From CALMKX01 sp036274895 (GTDB lineage Bacteria > Acidobacteriota > Thermoanaerobaculia > Multivoradales > SZUA-115), in NCBI GenBank assembly GCA_036274895.1, contig DASUEU010000078.1, positions 22,035 to 86,034 on the forward strand: 64,000 nucleotides of DNA. Direction: 5' to 3'. Positions 25,870 through 34,989 of the stretch are shown in pieces. Positions within the stretch are counted from its first letter, which is position 1, and each line of letters starts with the position of its first letter. A program made the position numbers and the translations under genes. The notes below the pieces were generated by a model that did not search any database, was not told the DNA's origin, and worked only from the letters and a program-made list of their open reading frames with translations.

Positions 25870-28098
25870 ATGCTCCGCACCCGCTCACCCCGCCCGCCGG
25901 TCGAGTTCCGGAAACGCGTCCACTTCGAGGACATCCTCGAGCGGCTGTCGGCGGCGGGGCGTCCGTATGACGAGGCCTTCCTCCGCGACGTCTACTCCTT
26001 CTCCGAAGAAATGCACCGCAACCAGGTGCGCCAATCCGGCGAGCCTTTCCTGACTCATCCAACCGCCGTCGCCTACCTGCTGGCGGATCTGCGCTTCGAC
26101 CAGGACTCGGTGGTCGTCGGGCTGCTCCACGACGTGCTCGAGGACACCCTCACCACTCGCGAGGCCCTCGAGGAGCGCTTCGGTCCCGAGATCGCCGGGT
26201 TGGTCGACGGCGTCACCAAGATCGGCCGCCACTCCTACGTGCGGCGGGACGAAGCCCAGGCCGAGACCTTCCGCAAGATGATCCTGGCCTCGGCCAACGA
26301 CTTCCGGGTCATCGTGGTCAAGCTCGCCGACCGGCTCCACAACATGCTGACCCTCGAGTCCCTGCCACCCGAGAAGCAGCGCCGGATCTCCCGCGAGACC
26401 CTCGAGATCTACGCGCCTCTGGCCCACCGCCTGGGCATGGCGCGGGTGCAAGGGGACCTCGAGGACCTGGCCTTCTTCTACCTCGAGCCGGAGCAGTACG
26501 CCGAGCTCTACCGCCGGATCGTCGAGAAGATGAAGGTGGGCAAGGCGGCGGTCCAGCGCATCGACGAAAGGCTGCGCGACAGCCTCGCCCAGGCCGGCAT
26601 CGAGGCCGACATCAGTCACCGCGTCAAGCGCTACTACTCGATCTACCGCAAGCTCCAACGCCAGGGGATCGACGTCTCCCAGCTCTACGACTACCTCGCC
26701 TTCCGCGTCGTCACGCACGAGCTGCGCGAGACCTATGCCGCCCTCGGCATCGTCCACCAGACCTGGCGGCCGGTGCCGGGCCGGTTCAAGGACTACATCG
26801 CGATGCCCAAGCCCAACCTCTACCAGTCGCTGCACACGACGGTGGTGGGGGAGAACGGCCAGCCTTTCGAGGTGCAGATCCGCACCCGGGAGATGGATCT
26901 GGTGGCCGAGGAGGGGATCGCGGCGCACTGGCGCTACAAGGAAGGTAAAAGCGGCGCGGTGGAGTCGGACTCGAATATCTTGTGGCTGCGCCAGCTGCTG
27001 GAGTGGCAGAAGGACGTCCAGGATCCGCGCACCTTCCTGGCCACGCTCAAGGTCGACCTCTACCCGGAGGAGGTTTATGCCTTCACCCCCAAGGGGGACG
27101 TGTACTCCTTCCCCCGGGGAGCCACTACCTTGGACTTCGCCTACCGCGTCCACACCGAGCTCGGCCACCACTGCATCGGCGCGCGGGTCAACGGCCGGCT
27201 GGTGCCGCTGCGCACGGCTCTCGGCAACGGCGACATGGTGGAGGTGATCACCAATCCGAGCCGCTCACCGAGCCGGGACTGGCTCGGCTTCGTCACCACC
27301 TCGAGAGCCAAGAACAAGATCCGCCAGTGGCTCAACACCGAGCAGAAGGTGCAAGCCATGGAGCTCGGACGCCGGCTCTTCGAAAAGGAGGCCCGGCGCT
27401 ACAAGCTGAGCCCGAAGAAGGTGCTGGAGTCGCCGGAGCTGGCCCTCCTGCTCACCAACGAGGGCTACGGCAAGCTCGAGGAGCTGCTCGCGGCCATCGG
27501 CTTCGGGCGCACCGCAGCGCGACAGGTACTGGGGCGGGTGGTGCCGGCCGAACAGCTGGCCGAGCCGCCGGTGGTGGCCGAGGGCGGATTCAAGAAGGTC
27601 ATGCGGCGCATCCTGCCGGGCAGGCAGGGGGCGATCGAGGTGCGGGGGCACAGCGATCTGCTCGCCTACCTGGCCAAGTGCTGCAATCCCCTGCCCGGAG
27701 AAGAGATCGTCGGCTATATCACCCGCGGCCAGGGGGTGTCGGTGCATTCGGCGGACTGCCCGAACGTGCGCAACCTGTTCTTCCATCCCGAGCGAGAGAT
27801 CGAGGTGGGCTGGGCACGGCAGGCCCAGGAGCTCTACCGCGTGGGGTTGGTGGTCGAAACCGAGAACCGCCCGGGGATGCTGGCACGGCTGACCGAGACC
27901 ATCGCCAAGCTGGGCACCAACATCGCCCAGATCGAGGCCGACACCTTCGGTAACGGGCGCGGCGAGATCTCGGTGGTGGTCGAGCTGCGCGACCACCAGC
28001 ACCTGGAGAAGCTCAAGAAGGGGCTGCGGTCAATCCCGGGAGTGCTGAAGATCGACCGGCGGATGAGCGGCGGGCCGGCCACCCGCGAGCCCCTGTGA
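25870..28098 (+). CDS. rel: Bifunctional (p)ppGpp synthetase/hydrolase (Rel/SpoT)
   Basis: 742 residues. Order: HD hydrolase (about 40-200; GEPFLTHPTAVAYLLADL, VGLLHDVLEDTL, VVKLADRLHNML), synthetase (~240-360; RVKRYYSIYRKLQRQGID, YDYLAFRV, GRFKDYIAMPKPNLYQSLH, FEVQIRTREMD), TGS (~400-460; VYAFTPKGDVYSFPRGATTL), zinc-finger-like CCNPLPGEEIVGY, and ACT (~660-740; ENRPGMLARLTETIAKLG). Both active sites look complete, and the RFKD motif is that of bifunctional Rel/SpoT, not of RelA. It controls the stringent response. It has its own TATAAT box and lies behind secDF. Confidence 0.95.
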   Translation: MLRTRSPRPPVEFRKRVHFEDILERLSAAGRPYDEAFLRDVYSFSEEMHRNQVRQSGEPFLTHPTAVAYLLADLRFDQDSVVVGLLHDVLEDTLTTREALEERFGPEIAGLVDGVTKIGRHSYVRRDEAQAETFRKMILASANDFRVIVVKLADRLHNMLTLESLPPEKQRRISRETLEIYAPLAHRLGMARVQGDLEDLAFFYLEPEQYAELYRRIVEKMKVGKAAVQRIDERLRDSLAQAGIEADISHRVKRYYSIYRKLQRQGIDVSQLYDYLAFRVVTHELRETYAALGIVHQTWRPVPGRFKDYIAMPKPNLYQSLHTTVVGENGQPFEVQIRTREMDLVAEEGIAAHWRYKEGKSGAVESDSNILWLRQLLEWQKDVQDPRTFLATLKVDLYPEEVYAFTPKGDVYSFPRGATTLDFAYRVHTELGHHCIGARVNGRLVPLRTALGNGDMVEVITNPSRSPSRDWLGFVTTSRAKNKIRQWLNTEQKVQAMELGRRLFEKEARRYKLSPKKVLESPELALLLTNEGYGKLEELLAAIGFGRTAARQVLGRVVPAEQLAEPPVVAEGGFKKVMRRILPGRQGAIEVRGHSDLLAYLAKCCNPLPGEEIVGYITRGQGVSVHSADCPNVRNLFFHPEREIEVGWARQAQELYRVGLVVETENRPGMLARLTETIAKLGTNIAQIEADTFGNGRGEISVVVELRDHQHLEKLKKGLRSIPGVLKIDRRMSGGPATREPL

Positions 28099-28113
28099 GA
28101 GACGAGATGAAGA

Positions 28114-28141
28114 TGGATCCCCGCTTGCGCGGGGATGACGG
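28114..28141. repeat. REP-like repeat, copy 1
   Basis: A 28-base unit with arms ATCCCCGC and GCGGGGAT, 26 of 28 bases identical to the reverse complement of 45475-45502. It lies 16 bases after rel. Confidence 0.75.
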
Positions 28142-28144
28142 CGG

Positions 28145-28231
28145 GTAGGCTGGGTTAGGCTCGTCCGCGAGCCGTAACCCAGCATTGACGCCCGCAAGAG
28201 CTGGGTTTCGCGTGCGCTCAACCCAGCCTAC
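28145..28231. repeat. AACCCAGCCTAC intergenic palindromic repeat
   Basis: Outer arms GTAGGCTGGGTT (28145-28156) and AACCCAGCCTAC (28220-28231) pair perfectly over 12 bp. Inside are further complementary parts (GGCTCG/CGAGCC and AACCCAGC/GCTGGGTT). This is a known kind of dispersed bacterial intergenic repeat. It fills most of the gap between rel and rpmB. Confidence 0.7.
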
Positions 28232-28260
28232 GGCTGCAGTTGGATGGTGCCGGGAGTGGC

Positions 28261-28491
28261 TTAGGTCTGGGGGGAGGTTGTCTCGGGCGTGTGAGTTCGG
28301 GCCGGGGGCTTGGTCACCAGGCCGCTGCGCAGGCAGCGCGTGCACACCCAGATGCGACGGGAGACGCCGTCGAAGAAGGACCGGACCCGCTTCAGGTTCG
28401 GCTCGAAGGTCCGGTTGGTCACGTTGTGCGCGTGGCTGACGCGCCGGCCCGCGACCGTACCCTTGTTGCAGATCTGACACTGCTTGGCCAT
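28261..28491 (-). CDS. rpmB: 50S ribosomal protein bL28
   Basis: 76 residues, MAKQCQICNKGTVAGRRVSHAHNVTNRTFEPN and RIWVCTRCLRSG, the zinc-binding CxxC form of bL28. It belongs to the large ribosomal subunit. The C-terminal tail (KPPARTHTPETTSPQT) is longer and more polar than usual. The gene is alone and divergent from the pil operon. Confidence 0.95.
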   Translation of the reverse strand: MAKQCQICNKGTVAGRRVSHAHNVTNRTFEPNLKRVRSFFDGVSRRIWVCTRCLRSGLVTKPPARTHTPETTSPQT

Positions 28492-28666
28492 GGAAAAAGC
28501 CCTCGGGTTCTAGCGGTGAGTCGGTAGCTCGACTTGGCGCCTGCCGGCGGACGGGATCCTCGGCCGGCGCACGGAGCCGCTGATCTTAGCCGGAGCGGTC
28601 GCTGAGAGCAAGAGGTGGCGGGTTCCAGAGGGCGCCGGGGAATATTGCCATAGCTGTATTCGGCCC

Positions 28667-28695
28667 TTGACATCGATATTTCCCGGTGCTAGCCT
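28667..28695 (+). promoter_or_regulatory. Sigma-70 promoter of the pil operon
   Basis: TTGACA (28667-28672) is a perfect -35; after exactly 17 bases comes TAGCCT (28690-28695), close to TATAAT. It lies 67 bases before the pilM start and sits in an AT-richer part of the 270-base gap after rpmB. Confidence 0.75.
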
Positions 28696-28761
28696 CAGCC
28701 AAAGCTTCAAGTCTGCGGGTCTAAACTGCCTTGAAATCAGCGTCTGGAGGGCCTCAGCCTA

Positions 28762-29820
28762 GTGTTGTTCTCACGCTCTAAGGGGTTGGTCGGGTTGGAC
28801 CTCGGCAGCTCCGCCATCAAGCTGGTCGAGCTCAAGGAACGCAAGGCGGGCGAGTTCCATCTGGTCCGATTGGGCGTCGAGTCGCTCTCTCCCGAGGCGA
28901 TCGTCGACGGCTCGATCATGGACTCGTCGCTGGTGGTGGACACCATCCACAAGCTGGTGGACGAGACCAAGGTGAAGGCCGGGAACTTCGCCACCTCCCT
29001 CTCCGGGCACTCGGTCATCATCAAGAAGATCCAGCTCCCCGCCATGGCTCCGGAGGCTCTCGCGGAGTCCATCCAGTGGGAGGCCGAGCAGTACATCCCC
29101 TTCGACATCAACGACGTGCGCCTCGACTACGTGGTGCTCTCCGAGGGGGAGCCGGGCCGGGACAGCATGGAAGTCCTGCTGGTCGCGGTCAAGCGCGACA
29201 AGGTCAACGACTACGTCTCGGTGATCAGTCAAGCGGGCAAGACGCCGGTGCTGGTCGACGTAGACTCCTTCGCCGTGCAGAACGCCTACGAGGCCAACTA
29301 CGACCTCGATCCGATGAAGACCATCGCTCTGGTCAACATGGGGGCGGCGGTGACCAGCATCAACATCCTCTCTCGCGGCACCACCGTGTTCTGGCGCGAC
29401 ATCACCTTCGGTGGCAACCAGTTCACCGAGGCCCTGCAGCGTGAGTTCAACCTCTCCTTCGAGCAGGCCGAGCAACTGAAGAAGGGCGAGAACGTCGATC
29501 GCTTCACGCCCACCGACGCCCGCCCGGTTCTCGACGCGGTCTCGGCCGAGATGGCCGAGGAGATCCGCAAGACTTTCGACTTCTTCTCCGCCACCTCCTC
29601 CGAGGGGCCGGTCGAGGAGATCGTCCTGTCCGGAGGCTGCTCGCTGACGCCCAATCTCAAGCAGGTGCTCGAGGGGCGGTTCAACGTGCCCACCGAGCTG
29701 ATGAACCCATTGCGTCGGATCCGCTACCGAGACAGCGACTTCGCGAGCGAGTACCTGCAATCGATCGCACCAACCCTGGCCGTGGCCGTGGGGCTGGCGA
29801 TCCGCAGGGTGGGGGACTAG
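28762..29820 (+). CDS. pilM: Type IV pilus assembly protein PilM
   Basis: 352 residues from GTG 28762. LVGLDLGSSAIKLVELKE, ESIQWEAEQYIPFDINDVRLDY, ALVNMGAAVTSINILSRGTTVF and EEIVLSGGCSLTPNLKQVLE are PilM signatures; the fold is actin-like, with ATP-binding elements DLGSS and SGGC. PilM binds the N-terminus of PilN on the cytoplasmic side. It leads pilM-N-O-P-Q. Confidence 0.95.
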   Translation: MLFSRSKGLVGLDLGSSAIKLVELKERKAGEFHLVRLGVESLSPEAIVDGSIMDSSLVVDTIHKLVDETKVKAGNFATSLSGHSVIIKKIQLPAMAPEALAESIQWEAEQYIPFDINDVRLDYVVLSEGEPGRDSMEVLLVAVKRDKVNDYVSVISQAGKTPVLVDVDSFAVQNAYEANYDLDPMKTIALVNMGAAVTSINILSRGTTVFWRDITFGGNQFTEALQREFNLSFEQAEQLKKGENVDRFTPTDARPVLDAVSAEMAEEIRKTFDFFSATSSEGPVEEIVLSGGCSLTPNLKQVLEGRFNVPTELMNPLRRIRYRDSDFASEYLQSIAPTLAVAVGLAIRRVGD

Positions 29821-29826
29821 CCCTCG

Positions 29827-30489
29827 ATGATCAAGATCAACCTACTTTCCGAGGGCAAGCGCCCGACCGCGGTGCGCCGCGCCAAGGCGCCGTCCGGCGG
29901 CAAGCTCAGTCGCGACAGCCTGGCTCCGCTGCTGTTCGGGCTTTGCTTCCTGGGTTCGCTCCTGGGAATCGCCGGGTGGGGCTGGAGCGTCTGGAACACC
30001 CAGAGGCAGCTCGCGGCGGACATCAAGTCGGCCGAGAGCGAGGTCCAGAAGCTCGCGCCGATCATCAAGGAAGTCGAGGACTACAAGCAGAAGAAGGCCG
30101 AGCTCGAGCGCAAGATCGCGGTGATCACCGACCTCAAGGCCAATCAGCGCGGGCCGGTCCGGGTGATGGACGAGATCTCTCGTGCCCTCCCCGAGCTGTT
30201 GTGGCTGACCAAGCTCGAGATGAAGGGCAGCCTGATCAAGGTGACCGGCGAGTCGTTCAACATCAATGCCATCGCCAACTTCATCGAGAACCTCGAGCGA
30301 GTGCCAGAGCTTCGAGAGCCGGAGCTGCTCGACACCAAGCGCAGCAAGGAGGTCTACGTCTTCTCGATGCAGGTTGGCTACAAGCCCTCGTTGGGAACGA
30401 CCGCGCCGGCGCCTGAGCCGGCCGGGACTGGTGAAGCGACGCCCGCCGCCACGGGTGACGGGGCGATCGCCCCGGCCGGCGGCGGCTGA
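29827..30489 (+). CDS. pilN: Type IV pilus assembly protein PilN
   Basis: 220 residues. The N-terminus MIKINLLSEGKRP carries the PilM-binding INLL motif, followed by one membrane segment (~36-58), a coiled coil (QLAADIKSAESEVQKLAPII) and a periplasmic ferredoxin-like domain (~90-180, VRVMDEISRALPELLWLTKLEMKG). The last ~40 residues are a Pro/Ala/Gly tail. It starts 6 bases after pilM. Confidence 0.93.
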   Translation: MIKINLLSEGKRPTAVRRAKAPSGGKLSRDSLAPLLFGLCFLGSLLGIAGWGWSVWNTQRQLAADIKSAESEVQKLAPIIKEVEDYKQKKAELERKIAVITDLKANQRGPVRVMDEISRALPELLWLTKLEMKGSLIKVTGESFNINAIANFIENLERVPELREPELLDTKRSKEVYVFSMQVGYKPSLGTTAPAPEPAGTGEATPAATGDGAIAPAGGG

Positions 30490-30504
30490 GGGAGGCTCAA
30501 AGCC

Positions 30505-31170
30505 GTGGCTGTCTTCGGGATAGAGCTCAAGGGCAAGAACCCTCTGGTTGGCCTGGCCTTCGGCTTGGCGGTTGGCGGCGCCCTCTTCCTGCTGGCCAAC
30601 TGGCAGTGGGTCGAGCCGCGCCAGAAGGAGATCGCCCGGCAGCGGACGAAGCTCCAGGAGCTCAACCGCAAGATCCAGGAAGGACGCGCGGCCGAGCAGA
30701 AGCTGCCGCAGTTCCGCGACGAGGTGCGACGGCTCGAGCTGGAGCTCGAGAAGCTCCTGCGCATCCTGCCGGCACGCCGCCGCACCCCGGACCTGATCCG
30801 GCGAGTGCGAGCGCTGGCCGAGCAGGGCGACTTCGACCTCCAGGTCTTCGACCCGGGCACCGAAGTGCAGAAGGACTTCTACTCCGAGTGGCCGATCAAC
30901 GTCCGCTTGGCGGGCAACTACCACAACCTCGCCCTCTTCTTCGATCGCATCAGCCGCTTCCCGCGGGTGCTCAACATCGAGGAGCTGCGGATCCAGGGGC
31001 GCCGCCGCCAGTCCGACGCTCGTACCATCGACGCCAGCTTCGTCGCCAAGACCTTCGTTTACAAAGAGCCAGAGCAGCCCGAAGGGGAGGCAGCGCCGGC
31101 CCAAAGCCAGAAGCCCGCGCCCCGTGGCAAGGCTCCCGCCAAGAAAAAGGCGGGGCCGGAGGACTTGTGA
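30505..31170 (+). CDS. pilO: Type IV pilus assembly protein PilO
   Basis: 221 residues from GTG 30505. One N-terminal membrane segment (~14-32), coiled coil RQRTKLQELNRKIQEGRAAEQ, and the core LARLLRILPARRRTPDLIRR-type region with YHNLALFFDRISRFPRVLNI, diagnostic of PilO. It pairs with PilN and links to PilP. The tail (190-221) is Lys/Pro/Ala-rich. It overlaps pilP by one base (TGATG). Confidence 0.93.
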   Translation: MAVFGIELKGKNPLVGLAFGLAVGGALFLLANWQWVEPRQKEIARQRTKLQELNRKIQEGRAAEQKLPQFRDEVRRLELELEKLLRILPARRRTPDLIRRVRALAEQGDFDLQVFDPGTEVQKDFYSEWPINVRLAGNYHNLALFFDRISRFPRVLNIEELRIQGRRRQSDARTIDASFVAKTFVYKEPEQPEGEAAPAQSQKPAPRGKAPAKKKAGPEDL

Positions 31171-31742
31171 TGAGCCTGCCTTTGCGCATCCTCCCGGCCT
31201 TGCTGGCCCTGCTGCTGGTCACCGGCTCGCCGTCTTTCTCGCCGCCCCTCTGGGCCCAGGAGGACGAGGCGACAGGAGTGCCGGCGGATGAAGGTCTCGA
31301 GAGCGACGAGTTTGGCGAAGAAGAGGAGGGCGTCCTCGCGCCACTGCCGGATTTCGAGGACATCGACCAGATCCTCGAGGGAGAGGAAGACCTCCTCACC
31401 GGCGGACAGGGTGGCTACGACGCGGGCAACCGCCGCGACCCCTTCAAGTCGCTCATGGTGACGCCCGACAAGATCAAGTTCCGGGGCAAGCGCCCCGAAG
31501 GCGTGCCCGGGCTGATGATCGACGAGATCCTCCTCTCCGGCATCTTCAAGACCAAGAATGGATATATCGCCCAGGTCCAGGCGGCCGATCGGCAGAAGAG
31601 CTTCCTGCTCAAGGTGGGCGATCAGCTCTTTGACGGAGACGTGATCTCGATCACGGCCAAAGAGGTCGTCTTCAAGCAGAACATCCAGGATCCGACCGCC
31701 CTTCGACCGTTCCGCGAGGTGGTCAAATCCCTCAATCCATGA
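31170..31742 (+). CDS. pilP: Type IV pilus assembly protein PilP
   Basis: 190 residues from ATG 31170. A hydrophobic N-terminus (~6-28) ends PPLWAQ with no lipobox Cys, so it is a signal or anchor and not the usual lipoprotein. A long acidic stretch (about 30-75, with EFGEEEEG and DFEDIDQILEGEEDLL) is unusual. The PilP domain follows: NRRDPFKSLM, GLMIDEILLSGIFKTKNGYIAQVQ and FLLKVGDQLFDGDVISI. It bridges PilN/O with the PilQ secretin. Confidence 0.9.
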   Translation: MSLPLRILPALLALLLVTGSPSFSPPLWAQEDEATGVPADEGLESDEFGEEEEGVLAPLPDFEDIDQILEGEEDLLTGGQGGYDAGNRRDPFKSLMVTPDKIKFRGKRPEGVPGLMIDEILLSGIFKTKNGYIAQVQAADRQKSFLLKVGDQLFDGDVISITAKEVVFKQNIQDPTALRPFREVVKSLNP

Positions 31743-31804
31743 GCAGGGATCGGCGAGGGAGGCCGTGTATGGGAGCTGAGGCTAAGACCGAACGGAGATT
31801 CGAA

Positions 31805-34402
31805 ATGCGAAGGTCGACTGCGGTTGCGTTGTCGCTGCTCCTGGCGGTTGCCTGCTCTTCGTCGAATCGGCAGGAGGCGAAGCCGGCGACGGAATCCACG
31901 GGCGCGGCCCAAGAGTCGCGTCAGGTCGTTCCCGCGGCACCTCCGCCGGTGGTGGTGGAGTCGCTGGATCTCGCGGAAGGCGCCCCGGGGATGCGCCTGG
32001 ACCTGGCCGCGAATGGACCCCTGGTCTGGACGAGCTATCGCAACGACGCGGGCGACCTGGTAGTGGAGCTGCCCAACAGCGTCCCCGGCTCCCAGCTCGT
32101 GCGGACGCTGCCGGGCCAGGGTCTGGTGGCGAGCGTCGAGGTCGAGGAGGATCGGGACGGCCCGCGCCCCCTCACCCGCCTGACCGTCAAGACCACTTCG
32201 GAGGTGGAGCCGGCGCTTTCGGCCGAGGGCAACACTTTGCGGCTGGAGCTGGCACCGGTGGCCGTGGCGGCGGTGACGCCACCCATCGCCAGTGAAACGG
32301 TGAGCGCTCAGGAGGGGGCCGCAAGCCCGGCCGCCGAGGAGACCGAGCTTGCCTATGAGCCCCTGCCGAACGAGGAGGAGCCCGTCGTTGCCGAGGCCGA
32401 GCCCGCGCCGGCGGTCTTGGCCTCGACGGAGCCACGGACCTACGGCACCCCCGACCAGCCGGTGCGGGGCGAGGCCCCACCCTCTGCAGCAGCCACCTAC
32501 CTCGAGGCGGTGCGCGATGAGACGGGGGGAGTCTTCTTCCTCGCCGGTAACGGTCCCTTCACCTACTCGTCGTTCCGGCTCGAGGATCCGGACCGCCTGG
32601 TGATCGATCTCGAGGGCGTGACCAACAACGCCGACCGCAGCACCCTCTCGGTGGGGGCTCACGGCGTGCGGCGGGTTCGTATCGCGCAGTTCCGCGCTGC
32701 CCCGGAGCCGGTGGCGCGCGTGGTCTTCGACCTCGACGGTACCTCCTGGCCGCAGCTGGAGGCAACGACGGAAGGTCTCCTCGTGCGCTTCGGCGGAGCC
32801 GGGGAGCGTCTCGCGGCGCAGCCTGCGAGAGAGGAGCGTCCCGCGCCGGCTTATGAGCCGGCTCCGGCGCCGGTCCGTACAACGAGCGCGCCGGCTGTTC
32901 AGGAGCCGCCGCCGGAGCGAGTCGCCACGCCGACCCCCGATGCCGGCCGGCCTGCGACCCGGGAATCCCAGGCGGAGCCTGTGGCAGTCCAACGCAGCCT
33001 GCCCGCGGTGTCGCAGGTGGCGGGGGATCGGCAGGCCACCAGCGACGTCGAGCTGTATGGCGGGGCCAGCCGCCTGGCCCCCACGCCCGCGACGCCGATC
33101 CCCTCCGAGACGATCCCGGGCGGTGGCACCAAGACGGTGGCTACCAAAGTGTTCGGTACCCGTACCATCAGCACCACCGAGCGCACCTACTACGGCGACC
33201 CGATCACCATGTCGATGCGCGACGGCGACCTGGTCGAGACCCTGCGCAGCTTCGCGGCGATCTCCGGACTGTCGATCGTGGTCCAGCCCGAGGTGAAGGG
33301 TACGGTGACGGTCGAGCTCGAGAACATCCCCTGGGACCAGGCTCTCGAGCAGATCCTGCGGGTGAACAAGCTGGGCTACGAGCTCGAGGGGACGGTAATG
33401 CGCATCGCGCCGGTCTCCCTGCTCAAGCAGGAAGCGGAGGAGCAGCAGGCCCTGGAGGCCGCCAAGGCCTCGCAGGTGCCGCTCAAGACCGTGCTCCGGC
33501 GGCTCTCCTATGCCACCGCCTCGGAGGTCTCGCAGCTGCTGCGGGGCCGCGGCGGCCTGCTCTCTCAGCGCGGCAGCGTGATCCTGGACCGGCGCACCAA
33601 CACGCTGATCTTGAAGGAGCTGCCGGCCTACATGGACACGGTGATCGCGGTGATCGACGAGATCGACACCCCCGAGCCGCAGGTCATGATCGAGGCGCGG
33701 ATCGTCGAGACCACCAAGCGCTTCAGCCGCACGTTGGGAGTCGCCTGGGCTTTCGACGGCGAGTCGAGCGCCCGCTTCGGCAACACCACGGGTCTGGTCT
33801 TCCCCAATAACGGCACGGCCAACGGCGGCGTCAACCTGCTCACCGGTGCCGCCAACGGCTTCGTCGGGCTGACTCTCGGCAACGTCCTCAACAGCTTCAA
33901 CTTGGACGTCGCCCTGCGTGCTGCGGAGGTTGAAGGCCTGATCAAGATCCTCTCGGCGCCGAAGGTCGCAGTGCTCAACAACCAGCAGGCCAACATCCAG
34001 AGCGGACTGCAGATCCCGATCCAGACCATCGCCAACAACACCGTGACCGTGCAGTTCGTCAACGCCACGCTCTCGCTCGACGTCACTCCCCATGTCACGG
34101 CCGAAGGTACGGTGCTGATGGACCTCGAGATCCGCAAGCGCGAGCCGCAGCTGGCCTTCGCCGTCCAGGGCGCCGCCAACGCTCCGATCTCGACCAAGGA
34201 GGCCAAGACCCGCGTCATCGTGCGCGACGGCGGCACCACCGTGATCGGCGGCATCTACAAGGTGACCAGCGACCAGGGCACGGATCGCGTGCCGGGTCTC
34301 GCCAACGTGCCGATCATCGGCCACCTGTTCAAGAACAAGCGGCGCAGCGACGAGAACGAAGAACTCCTGATCTTCATCACCCCCCGGGTGATCAATCTGT
34401 AG
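31805..34402 (+). CDS. pilQ: Type IV pilus secretin PilQ
   Basis: 865 residues from ATG 31805 (ATG 31739 is in frame). The signal ends with Cys17 after LLLAVA, a lipobox, so PilQ is predicted to be a lipoprotein. Two AMIN domains (~40-125 and ~230-330), a Pro/Ala linker, an STN/N0 domain (~475-545, SMRDGDLVETLRSFAAISGLS), N1 (~560-640) and the secretin pore (~650-865, PQVMIEARIVETTKRFSRTLG, APKVAVLNNQQANIQSG, VTPHVTAEGTV, VPGLANVPIIGHLFKNK, ELLIFITPRVI). It ends the pil core operon. Confidence 0.95.
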   Translation: MRRSTAVALSLLLAVACSSSNRQEAKPATESTGAAQESRQVVPAAPPPVVVESLDLAEGAPGMRLDLAANGPLVWTSYRNDAGDLVVELPNSVPGSQLVRTLPGQGLVASVEVEEDRDGPRPLTRLTVKTTSEVEPALSAEGNTLRLELAPVAVAAVTPPIASETVSAQEGAASPAAEETELAYEPLPNEEEPVVAEAEPAPAVLASTEPRTYGTPDQPVRGEAPPSAAATYLEAVRDETGGVFFLAGNGPFTYSSFRLEDPDRLVIDLEGVTNNADRSTLSVGAHGVRRVRIAQFRAAPEPVARVVFDLDGTSWPQLEATTEGLLVRFGGAGERLAAQPAREERPAPAYEPAPAPVRTTSAPAVQEPPPERVATPTPDAGRPATRESQAEPVAVQRSLPAVSQVAGDRQATSDVELYGGASRLAPTPATPIPSETIPGGGTKTVATKVFGTRTISTTERTYYGDPITMSMRDGDLVETLRSFAAISGLSIVVQPEVKGTVTVELENIPWDQALEQILRVNKLGYELEGTVMRIAPVSLLKQEAEEQQALEAAKASQVPLKTVLRRLSYATASEVSQLLRGRGGLLSQRGSVILDRRTNTLILKELPAYMDTVIAVIDEIDTPEPQVMIEARIVETTKRFSRTLGVAWAFDGESSARFGNTTGLVFPNNGTANGGVNLLTGAANGFVGLTLGNVLNSFNLDVALRAAEVEGLIKILSAPKVAVLNNQQANIQSGLQIPIQTIANNTVTVQFVNATLSLDVTPHVTAEGTVLMDLEIRKREPQLAFAVQGAANAPISTKEAKTRVIVRDGGTTVIGGIYKVTSDQGTDRVPGLANVPIIGHLFKNKRRSDENEELLIFITPRVINL

Positions 34403-34413
34403 GGGCAAGGCTT

Positions 34414-34959
34414 ATGAAGAACCACTTTCGCCGCGCCGCATTCCTGTTCCTGCTGGTTGCGCTCCTGGGATGTAACCAGCGCACCGACAAGGACAAGGGC
34501 AACGTCATCCTCACCATCGAGAGCTTCGACGGTCTGCCCGTGCGCGTTTCGGTCAACGCCACGGACCTCGTCCAGGTCGAGGAGATCAACCTGAGCAACA
34601 TCCCGAAGGATCCCAACGGGACGGTATCCAGCTTGATGGACATCGAGCTCAGGTCCTTCGAGGTGACCTACACTCGCGCCGACAGGGGAACCCGCAAACC
34701 CCCGGCGCGCGTTCGCGGCTTCTTCGGCAATGTTCCCGTCGGCGGTGACGACACGATCAACAACCTCGACGTTCTCGGCATCGATCAGCTGCGAGCCGCC
34801 CCTCTCTCCGATCTCCTGTTTGAGAACGGTGGCTTCGACAAGGAAACGGGTGACCAGTCCATCCAGCTGAACGTCAGCCTGCGCTTCTTCGGACGCACTC
34901 TCGCAGGCGACACGATCGCCTCGAACACTGCAACTTTCGGTATCGAGTTCGTGCCGTAG
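34414..34959 (+). CDS. Hypothetical lipoprotein downstream of pilQ
   Basis: 181 residues. Cys20 after LLVALLG is a lipobox. Central part: NVILTIESFDGLPVRVSVNATDLVQVEEIN and IELRSFEVTYTRADRGTRKPP, and a C-terminal strand IASNTATFGIEFVP, a beta-sandwich style. No family is recognised. It starts 11 bases after pilQ on the same strand, so it is probably in the pil transcription unit. Confidence 0.75.
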   Translation: MKNHFRRAAFLFLLVALLGCNQRTDKDKGNVILTIESFDGLPVRVSVNATDLVQVEEINLSNIPKDPNGTVSSLMDIELRSFEVTYTRADRGTRKPPARVRGFFGNVPVGGDDTINNLDVLGIDQLRAAPLSDLLFENGGFDKETGDQSIQLNVSLRFFGRTLAGDTIASNTATFGIEFVP

Positions 34960-34989
34960 CCCGGCGCTTGAGACGAGGAGAAAGCCACC

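Noticed and set aside
31622..34408. 928-codon open frame opposite pilQ
   Set aside because: It is a high-GC antisense shadow; pilQ on the plus strand has full secretin motifs and the frame has no domain and is His/Arg/Gly-rich.
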